Assembly: GCA_028285065.1 (NCBI GenBank)
Contig: JANQQG010000199.1
Span: forward strand, 1 to 32,041
DNA length: 32,041 nt
DNA from: Phycisphaerales bacterium
GTDB taxonomy: Bacteria; Planctomycetota; Phycisphaerae; Phycisphaerales; UBA1924
Reading direction: 5' to 3'
The position numbers and the translations under genes were made by a program. Shown in pieces: positions 13,967-20,720 of this stretch. The notes beneath the pieces were generated by a model. The model saw nothing but the letters and a program-made list of their open reading frames with translations. It had not been told where the DNA came from and did not search any database. Position 1 is the first letter of the stretch. The number at the start of each line of letters is the position of its first letter.

Positions 13967-15733
13967 CTATTGGCATTCAACAGGCGGGTTGAAGTAGCAG
14001 TTGACGAAGTCGAAGAAGTCCTGGGCGTTCTGGGAGCCGTCGGCGTTGAAGTCTGACCCTCCGCGCGGCCCGCTCTGCCCGAAGTAGTCGTTGATCCAGT
14101 CGAAGAAGTCCGTCGCGTTGAGGAACGAGTCGTTGTTCCAGTCGCAGGCACAGGGCGCGAGCGGATCGACCACCGCGAGTGTCAGTGTCGCGTCGACGTC
14201 GACGAAATCGGTGGTGAAGGCCTCGTCCGGATTGAGGAGCAACTGGAACGGCGTGCCGTCGAGAAGCGTGCCGGACAGTGTCTGCCCGTCGCGCTCGCCC
14301 ACGACGTACGGCTCTCCGGCGACAAGCCCGGTGATCGGCGTGCCGTCCAGGGAGAAGCCGCTGCCGACGATCTCAAGCTCGGCGAGTCTGTCCACGCCGA
14401 ACCGCGCGACCTGCCCGCCCGAGAGCACCGTCCTGGAGGAGAAGCGGAGGTCGAGAAACCCGATGTCCCCTCCCATGACGTCGGCCGCGCCTGGCCCACC
14501 AACGAGGAGCGTGTCGAACGCCCCGCCCGAGATCGATGCGGGAACTGACACCGACGCGCTGTAGATCTGACCTCCCGAGATGCTCACGCCGCCACTCATC
14601 TGGAAGGCAGTGACCTGAGACACCTCGCCGCCCGTCATCGTCAGGTACGCGCCGTCGACGAGACTGACGCTCGACGCGAGGCCCCCGGCGACGTTGATCT
14701 GGCTGTAACGCCCTCGGATGCTCCCCGCCGAGCCGCCGGTCAGCGTCAGGGTGCCCGCGGTGCTCCGGAACGCCTGGCCGAGCGTCCCGCCGGACATCGA
14801 GACGTCGGATCTGACGGCGTTCGAGAACTCGCCAACGCTGCCTCCCTCGAAGTTCAACGTTGCGCCGAGTGAGACAAATCCGTTCGGGACCGTCGCGTCG
14901 CCGGTGAGTGTCAGGGATTGACCGGGCGAGAGGCTGCCCGGCCCCATCCCTGTCGAGAGCGTGACTGGCGTGAGCTCGGCCGGTGGCGGAGCAGCCTCGA
15001 CGAGGAGGACCGTGCCGTCAAGCTCGGCCGAAGTACTCGGATCGACCACCAGGACATCCCCGCCCTCAAGGACACAGGAGAAGACGCTCGTCCCTGGGTT
15101 GCTGTCCAGAGTCGAGATGGGGACGCCATCAAGTCGGAAGTCGGTCCCGCGGATGGTCAGTTCGCCCTCGTTGGCCAGGCTCGTGATCCGGCCTCCGGCA
15201 AGCTCCACAACCGCCGGTTCGAGGACCTCCAGGATGGCAATCTCACCCGCCGAGATGCCGGCCGTTCCCTCCCACACCTGGACCTCATGCGTGGTCCCGC
15301 CCGTGACCGTCAGTGTTCCAGGCGAACCACGCGTTGCATGCGAGATCACCCTGTGCATGCTCCCGCCTGAGATCGACAGCACCCCGCTCGATCCGATCGT
15401 CCCGAGCACCCCACCGAGGATGTTGACCTCGCTGCCGGGAAATCCCTGGAACCACCACCCCACGCTGCCGGCGTAGATGTTCACCTCGATGTTCGTCTCC
15501 GAGCCGTTCGACGAGCCGGCCACGAAGTTCTGGGCAATCGCCCCCCCCTCCCATAGGTTCAGCTGTGTGTCGCCACCGATGGGACCCGCGATCGACGCCA
15601 CATCCTGCGGCACGTTGATCACCGTCGTGAAACCCGACGGATCCGACTGCGCAAGTGCAGCGCTCGCCGAGAGGCTCGCGCCGGCACAAAGTGCAAGGAC
15701 ACGGACGCGACGACCCACAGAGCGTGCATGCAT
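13967..15733 (-). CDS. Secreted beta-solenoid-like repeat protein with GC-type dockerin tail (two modules)
   Basis: 588 residues. Signal peptide ending SAALAQ, then the mature start SDPSGFTTVINVPQDV, shared with the 15760 product, and a DTQLNLWEGG strand. The body has repeating (I/V)xGG rungs such as GVLSISGGSM and GTLTVTGGTT. Two modules are closed by caps (FRLDGVPISTL and FSLDGTPITGL, each followed by an LxDGTxF-type strand) and joined by the linker LTPVTLSTGMGPGSLSPGQS. The last 60 residues are dockerin: CACDWNNDSFLNATDFFDWI, later DFNADGSQNAQDFFDFVNCY, ending PPVECQ. GGAGG lies six bases before the ATG at 15731-15733; a longer frame to 15769 would overlap the upstream gene. The gene is 26 bases after the stop of its larger paralog, so the pair is probably co-transcribed. 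Likely exported and surface-displayed; binding target unknown. Confidence 0.87.
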   Translation of the reverse strand: MHARSVGRRVRVLALCAGASLSASAALAQSDPSGFTTVINVPQDVASIAGPIGGDTQLNLWEGGAIAQNFVAGSSNGSETNIEVNIYAGSVGWWFQGFPGSEVNILGGVLGTIGSSGVLSISGGSMHRVISHATRGSPGTLTVTGGTTHEVQVWEGTAGISAGEIAILEVLEPAVVELAGGRITSLANEGELTIRGTDFRLDGVPISTLDSNPGTSVFSCVLEGGDVLVVDPSTSAELDGTVLLVEAAPPPAELTPVTLSTGMGPGSLSPGQSLTLTGDATVPNGFVSLGATLNFEGGSVGEFSNAVRSDVSMSGGTLGQAFRSTAGTLTLTGGSAGSIRGRYSQINVAGGLASSVSLVDGAYLTMTGGEVSQVTAFQMSGGVSISGGQIYSASVSVPASISGGAFDTLLVGGPGAADVMGGDIGFLDLRFSSRTVLSGGQVARFGVDRLAELEIVGSGFSLDGTPITGLVAGEPYVVGERDGQTLSGTLLDGTPFQLLLNPDEAFTTDFVDVDATLTLAVVDPLAPCACDWNNDSFLNATDFFDWINDYFGQSGPRGGSDFNADGSQNAQDFFDFVNCYFNPPVECQ

Positions 15734-15759
15734 GACGAGCCTCCTTGGGTCCGTTCGTC

Positions 15760-18700
15760 CTACTGACATTCAACAGGCGGCGCGAAGAAGCAACTGATGA
15801 AGTCGAACCAGTCCTGGTCGTTCTCGAACCCGTCGTCGTTGAAGTCCGACTGCCCTTGCGGGCCGCTCTGCGCAAAGAAGTCATTCACCCAGTCGAAGAA
15901 GTCGGTGTCGTTCAGGACGTCGTCTGCGTTCCAGTCACAGGCACACGGGGGCGGTGGGCCAACCAGAGTGATGGTCACCGTTGCGTCCGGGTCGAAGTAG
16001 TCTTGGCTCGCGCTGTCCTCGGGACGCAACTCGAAGCTGAAGTCTGAGCCATCCGCGAGCACGCCGGACAGGGTGATCGAACGGTCAGTGATGGTCAGCA
16101 TTCCCGCACCGTCGAGCCCCTCAACCGGGACGCCGTCGATGAAAAACGTGCGCCCAGAGATGTTGAAGTTCGTCTGCGGACCGACCTCGATGAACGACCC
16201 GATCGACCCGCCCGAAAGGTTCACCGTGCTCCCGGAGTAAGCGCCGAACCACGGGCCGATCGTCCCCCCGCTGATGTCGAGGACGCTCCCGTCGTGCACA
16301 TGGAAGAAGTCGCCGATCGAGCCGCCGTCGACGGATACGCTCGACCCTGCGGCTTCGAGGCCGCTCCCGATCGTTCCGCCCTCGATGACGAGCGACGCGT
16401 TCGTGCAGCTGAAGTGATCCGCGAGCGTCGCGTCGCCGCCGATGTGCAGCGACTGCCCCGTGCGCAGTCCCGTTGTTGGGCCCGCTCCGGTGGTCACGCT
16501 CATCGGCGTCAGATCGGGCGAGGGGACGGGCACGCTTGTGAGCACCAAGGCATCTCCTAACCAATCGCTCGCCGGAGAGGAGAAGACGAAAGGCGAGCCA
16601 TCGGCGAGCGTGCCGGTGAAGAGGTACCCGGCCCCGAAGGACTCAACGGGAGGCGCCCCAGTCACGGGCGCGCCGTTGAGCATGAACTCACTCCCGATCA
16701 GCGTGACCTCGCTGCCCGACTCCGCCCAGAGACGCCCGACCGAACCACCGGAGATCTCGACGCGGCTGCCGGTCCCCGCGCGGTGCACGTCGGCCACGGC
16801 CCCACCCGAAATCACGATCGTGCTGTCGGCCTCTGGCCTCACACGGCTAGGGACTACTCCACCCTCCACGTTGAGCGTGCTGCCCGGATTTGCGACGATG
16901 GCCGACAACCCCGGCACCGGGACGATCGCTCCCCCCGAGATCGTCATCTCGCTCCCCGGCAAGAGCGTGACATCCGCACCCAAGGACCCCCCGGCGAGTT
17001 CCACGGTGCTCCCCTCGTACACCCGAAGGCCGGCGCCAACGGTCCCGCCCGAGATGGTCACATCCGAGCGAAGGGCCCTGAGATCGGCCCCGACGCTCCC
17101 GCCCTCGATGTTGAGCGTCGCATCGACGGCGGCGAAACTCGGATGAAGCGTTGCATCCCCCCCGAGCGTGAGCGACTGACCGACCCACAAGCCCCTGGGG
17201 CCCTCGCCAGTCAGCACCGTCATCGGCGTGGTGTCGATCGGCGGGAGCGGCATGGCCACGATGTTCGTGACCGGCTGCAACGGGGACGAGCTGCTCACGT
17301 CGTCAAAGAACACGCTCCCGTCCGCGAGAACGCCCGTGAGAAGGCCACTCAACGAGAACCCAAGCAGACCATTGGGCAAGGGGGAGCCGTCGAAGAAGAA
17401 GGAGCCTTCGAGAGTCAGATCGGCTGAAGCTACCCCGGAGACTCCACCGACCGAGCCGCCCCGGACCAGCACAGTACTGTCGGACGCGGCTCGAATGCCG
17501 CCTACCGAGCCGCCGGTGATCGTCACTTCGCTCCCATCGAACGCAACGGCGCCGACGCCCACCCAACCACCCGAGATCGCGACCTGACCATCGAACCAGG
17601 CGCGCGTGTCGACCTCGCCACCGGTGATGTTGAGAAAACTGTTCGGCTTCGTCTCGATGCCGTTCACCTGACCCCCCGCGATGGTCAGCGTCGCGCCAGG
17701 GTGCACGTACGTTTTTCCGACGGCCCCACCGGTCACGATCGCGGTGCTCCCGTTGACCACGTCGAAACCCTCGCCGACCGTTCCGCCCGAGATCGTGACG
17801 TCTGACCGGAGCACCTTGAGCCCGTCGCCGACGCTTCCACCGGCGATGTCCAGAGCAGCATCGATGGTCCCGAAGTTCCGGCGCAACGTCGCGTCCCCGC
17901 CGAGGGTCAGCGACTGTCCCGCGCGGAGTCCGGCGTCCGGACCGGGACCGGTCATTATGGTCATCGGCGTGGTGTCGATCGGCGGGAGCGGCCTGTTCAC
18001 GATCGTCACGCTCCCGGGCGCGAGCGCATCGCCCGCATGACCTGTCACGATGAACACGCTCCCGTCCACGAGAACACCCTCGAGAACCGATGGGATCAAG
18101 ATCTCGCCCAGCAAGGTCCCGTCGGGGACGGCAACACCGTCGACGGCGAACTCGCCTTCCAAGGTCAGGTCCGCGGCATCTGTTATTCGAACGCCCCTGC
18201 CCACACTGCCCCCGGTGATCGAGCCGGAACTGGAAATGTCCGCGTCGATCCCGATGGATCCGCCCGAGAGGTGCAGCGTGCTTCCCGAGTCTGCCCGAAA
18301 CTCGTCTCCGATGGTGCCTCCCTCCATGTTGAGGGTTGCGACCGGACCCAGCCTGAAGTCGGAGCCAACACGCCCGGCGAGGAGGTTTGCCACGCCATCG
18401 ACGCGCGTGCGCACCCCGATCTCGCCGCCGTAGACGTTGAGCACACCTGCCAAGCCTGCGTTCCGCCCGATCGATCCGGAGAAGAGGTTTACGACCCCGA
18501 GCGCATGCATACGAAACTGCGGGCCGACGACGCCTCCGAGCACATTCAACTCCGAGGTCGAGCCCGAACTCTCAAATCGCGCCATCTCAACGCGATCCCC
18601 GGTGCTCCCCCAGGGGTACACGTTCAGCTGTGTGTCTGGGCCGAGTTGCTGGCGGTCTTCCGGTGGATCATCGGACGGCACGTTGATCACCGTCGTGAAC

Positions 18701-18786
18701 CCCGAAGGGTCCGACTGCGCGAATCCCTGGCCGTAGCCCGCCGCGACCCCGACCACACCGACCAGCACGAACGTCCGGGCAGCCAT
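15760..18786 (-). CDS. Large secreted beta-solenoid-like repeat protein with GC-type dockerin tail (four modules)
   Basis: 1008 residues. Signal peptide ends QGFAQ, followed by SDPSGFTTVINVP and DTQLNVYPWG as in the 13967 product. The body is built from about 18-residue rungs (17-19), for example SDVTISGGTVGEG, GATLTIAGGQVNG and GSEVTITGGSVGG. Four modules end in caps FAVDGVAVPDG, FFFDGSPLPNG, FMLNGAPVTG and FFIDGVPVEGL, each followed by LxGxLxDGSxF. The linker DTTPMTxxTGxGPxxGLRxG starts modules two to four. The C-terminus is dockerin (CACDWNADDVLNDTDFFDWV ... DFNDDGFENDQDWFDFISCF), ending PPVECQ. A near-perfect Shine-Dalgarno GGAGGTGA (18793-18800) lies six bases before the ATG; a GTG one codon earlier is too close. 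A promoter candidate sits at 18845-18872. The rungs suggest a long right-handed parallel beta-helix displayed outside; function unknown. Confidence 0.9.
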   Translation of the reverse strand: MAARTFVLVGVVGVAAGYGQGFAQSDPSGFTTVINVPSDDPPEDRQQLGPDTQLNVYPWGSTGDRVEMARFESSGSTSELNVLGGVVGPQFRMHALGVVNLFSGSIGRNAGLAGVLNVYGGEIGVRTRVDGVANLLAGRVGSDFRLGPVATLNMEGGTIGDEFRADSGSTLHLSGGSIGIDADISSSGSITGGSVGRGVRITDAADLTLEGEFAVDGVAVPDGTLLGEILIPSVLEGVLVDGSVFIVTGHAGDALAPGSVTIVNRPLPPIDTTPMTIMTGPGPDAGLRAGQSLTLGGDATLRRNFGTIDAALDIAGGSVGDGLKVLRSDVTISGGTVGEGFDVVNGSTAIVTGGAVGKTYVHPGATLTIAGGQVNGIETKPNSFLNITGGEVDTRAWFDGQVAISGGWVGVGAVAFDGSEVTITGGSVGGIRAASDSTVLVRGGSVGGVSGVASADLTLEGSFFFDGSPLPNGLLGFSLSGLLTGVLADGSVFFDDVSSSSPLQPVTNIVAMPLPPIDTTPMTVLTGEGPRGLWVGQSLTLGGDATLHPSFAAVDATLNIEGGSVGADLRALRSDVTISGGTVGAGLRVYEGSTVELAGGSLGADVTLLPGSEMTISGGAIVPVPGLSAIVANPGSTLNVEGGVVPSRVRPEADSTIVISGGAVADVHRAGTGSRVEISGGSVGRLWAESGSEVTLIGSEFMLNGAPVTGAPPVESFGAGYLFTGTLADGSPFVFSSPASDWLGDALVLTSVPVPSPDLTPMSVTTGAGPTTGLRTGQSLHIGGDATLADHFSCTNASLVIEGGTIGSGLEAAGSSVSVDGGSIGDFFHVHDGSVLDISGGTIGPWFGAYSGSTVNLSGGSIGSFIEVGPQTNFNISGRTFFIDGVPVEGLDGAGMLTITDRSITLSGVLADGSDFSFELRPEDSASQDYFDPDATVTITLVGPPPPCACDWNADDVLNDTDFFDWVNDFFAQSGPQGQSDFNDDGFENDQDWFDFISCFFAPPVECQ
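16501..17990 (-). repeat. Internal module repeat of the 1008-residue repeat protein
   Basis: The plus-strand word CATCGGCGT, encoding TPM of the module linker, falls at 16501, 17221 and 17962. The spacings are 720 and 741 bases (240 and 247 codons). The flanking GTGTCGATCGGCGGGAGCGG is shared by the last two copies. This shows in-frame duplication of whole modules on top of the about 54-base rung repeat. Confidence 0.8.
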
Positions 18787-18844
18787 CACGCATCACCTCC
18801 ACGGGTTCATGACGCAGGCCCGGCACACAGAACCGAGCCCTGGC

Positions 18845-18872
18845 ATCATAACTCGCACATGAGATGACACAA
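18845..18872 (-). promoter_or_regulatory. Candidate sigma70 promoter for the large repeat-protein genes
   Basis: On the minus strand, TTGTGT (18872-18867), a 16-base spacer, then TATGAT (18850-18845). Transcription would start near 18838, about 50 bases before the ATG. The gap 18787-18949 thus lets the repeat-protein pair be expressed apart from gspDE. It is the best -35/-10 pair I found in the window. Confidence 0.5.
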
Positions 18873-18949
18873 CAACGCCAGCGACAGGCGGGACGCCGAT
18901 CAGACTCCGAATGGGATTCCGGGGAAGAAGCCGGCCCCCATAGGAGACC

Positions 18950-20680
18950 CTACGACAGCACCCGATGGATCTCCGACTCCGTCGTCAGACCCTGTGCGCA
19001 CTTCTCACGCGCATCGTCCGCCATCGTCTTCATCCCGCCGGCGCGAGCCGCCTCCGAGATCGTCACGGCATCGGCGCGCTGCGCGGTCAGGCGGCGCAGC
19101 TCGTCCGTCATCAGCATGATCTCGAACACGCCGATCCGACCGCGGTAACCGGTGCCGAAGCACTTCTCGCAGCGCCCGTCGCGGCCGGCGGGGTCCTCGC
19201 CCGAGCCGCCGCAGGCCTGGCAAGTGCGACGCAGGAGTCGCTGGGCCATCGTTGCCAGCAGCGTCGACGTCACGAGGTACGGCTCCACGCCGATGTCCGT
19301 CAGGCGCGCGATCGCGCTCGGCGCATCGTTCGTGTGCAGCGTGGCGAGCACCAAGTGGCCCGTCAGCGATGCCTGCACGGCCAGGTTGGCCGTCTCCTGG
19401 TCGCGGATCTCGCCGACGAGGATGACGTCCGGGTCCTGACGCAAAAGTGATCGCAGGCCGGCGGCGAAGGTGACGCCGCGCTTGACGTTCACCTGCGTCT
19501 GGCTGATTCCCTCGAGGTGGTACTCGACGGGATCCTCGATGGTCATGACGTTTCGCGCGGTGCGATCGACGTTGCCGAGCGCCCCGTACAGCGATGTCGT
19601 CTTACCCGAACCGGTCGGGCCGGTGACGAGGATGATGCCGGTGTTCTTGTCCAGCAGGCGGAACAAGTCGTGCTGCATCCGCTCGCTCATCCCGATCTCG
19701 TCGAGGCTGAGGCGCGTCTGCGTCTGGTCGAGCAGACGCAGCACGATGCGCTCGCCGTAGACGGTCGGGATGACCGACAGGCGGATGTCGATCTTGCGGT
19801 TGCCGACGCGCACCGTCGAGTGGCCGTCCTGCGGGGAGTGCCGGTTGGCGATGTCCAGCTCCGTCATGACCTTCAGACGCGAGCTGATCGCCGGCGCGAG
19901 CGAGAGCGGCGGGCTGAACGCGTCCACCAGCATCCCGTCGATGCGGAAGCGGATGACCAGCTTGGTCTCCATGGGGTGGACGTGGATGTCGCTGGCGCGC
20001 TGGCGCAGCGCCTCGAACAGGATCATGTTCACCAACCGGATGACCGGTGTCTGGCGCGCAAGCTGCAGAAGGTCCGTGGAGTCGCGGATCGAGCCGGCGG
20101 CCGACTCGATCGCCGCGTTGTCGAGGGGGAGCTCCTCGACGATCTCGGTGACGAGGTCCTGGCGCTGCTCGTACCCGCGGTTGATCAGGTTGACGACCGC
20201 GGCGCGCGGGGCGAGCGCGACGCGGATGGGCATCTGCAGGTGGTCCTCGATGAGGCTGAAGGCCGCGGGCTGCATGGGCTGCGCGGTGACGACGCGCATG
20301 ACGTGCCCGTCGGACTCGAGCCCGGCGATGAGTCGCTCACGCGCGAAGTTCGCCGGCACGCTCTCGTAGAAACGCGCGGCGGACTCATGGAAGCGCGGCT
20401 CGGGCTCCAGCGGAAGGCCGGTGCGCTCGCTGAGGTTCTCGAGCGCCGCGTGCTCGTCCATCGCGAGCACGGACAGCAGCACGTCCCACGGTTCATCATC
20501 GGAGCCGGGCAGCTTCGGGAAGCTGGCGACCTGGTCGGGCTTGAGGGGGATCCCGCCGAAACGCCGCGCGATGCGCCCGGCTTCGTGCAGCGAGACCGCG
20601 CCGCCCCCGGGCTCGTCGGGCGCCGGAACGCCCCGTCCGCCGTGTCGCTTGATCGGAAGCAGGCTCCGCCGCTCCTTCAT
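18950..20680 (-). CDS. gspE: Type II secretion ATPase GspE/PulE family
   Basis: 576 residues. An N-terminal MshEN-like region (about 40-160) is followed by the ATPase core. Walker A GPTGSGKTTS is at 354-363, the Asp box TIEDPVEY at 380-387, Walker B RQDPDVILVGEIRD at 414-427 and the His box GHLVLATLHTND at 441-452. A zinc-finger pair CQAC (487-490) and CEKC (504-507) is typical of GspE/PilB. It is a hexameric cytoplasmic motor that drives pseudopilus assembly. The start ATG 20678-20680 has GGAGAG upstream. It follows gspD by 40 bases. In this window only D and E of the system are present; C, F, G and the rest must lie elsewhere. PilB is an alternative, but the adjacent secretin and pseudopilin are consistent with secretion. 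Confidence 0.9.
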   Translation of the reverse strand: MKERRSLLPIKRHGGRGVPAPDEPGGGAVSLHEAGRIARRFGGIPLKPDQVASFPKLPGSDDEPWDVLLSVLAMDEHAALENLSERTGLPLEPEPRFHESAARFYESVPANFARERLIAGLESDGHVMRVVTAQPMQPAAFSLIEDHLQMPIRVALAPRAAVVNLINRGYEQRQDLVTEIVEELPLDNAAIESAAGSIRDSTDLLQLARQTPVIRLVNMILFEALRQRASDIHVHPMETKLVIRFRIDGMLVDAFSPPLSLAPAISSRLKVMTELDIANRHSPQDGHSTVRVGNRKIDIRLSVIPTVYGERIVLRLLDQTQTRLSLDEIGMSERMQHDLFRLLDKNTGIILVTGPTGSGKTTSLYGALGNVDRTARNVMTIEDPVEYHLEGISQTQVNVKRGVTFAAGLRSLLRQDPDVILVGEIRDQETANLAVQASLTGHLVLATLHTNDAPSAIARLTDIGVEPYLVTSTLLATMAQRLLRRTCQACGGSGEDPAGRDGRCEKCFGTGYRGRIGVFEIMLMTDELRRLTAQRADAVTISEAARAGGMKTMADDAREKCAQGLTTESEIHRVLS

Positions 20681-20720
20681 GGACTCTCTCCGTAGCGCCT
20701 TGGGCGCCGCAAGCTCAAAC

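Noticed and set aside
15990-18400. Regular direct repeats that could look like a CRISPR array or satellite DNA
   Set aside because: The period is about 54 bases, in frame, and encodes (I/V)xGG rungs; spacers are coding, not unique foreign sequence.
19517-20695. Long plus-strand open frame antisense to gspE
   Set aside because: No recognisable domain, and gspE on the other strand is complete with all ATPase motifs.
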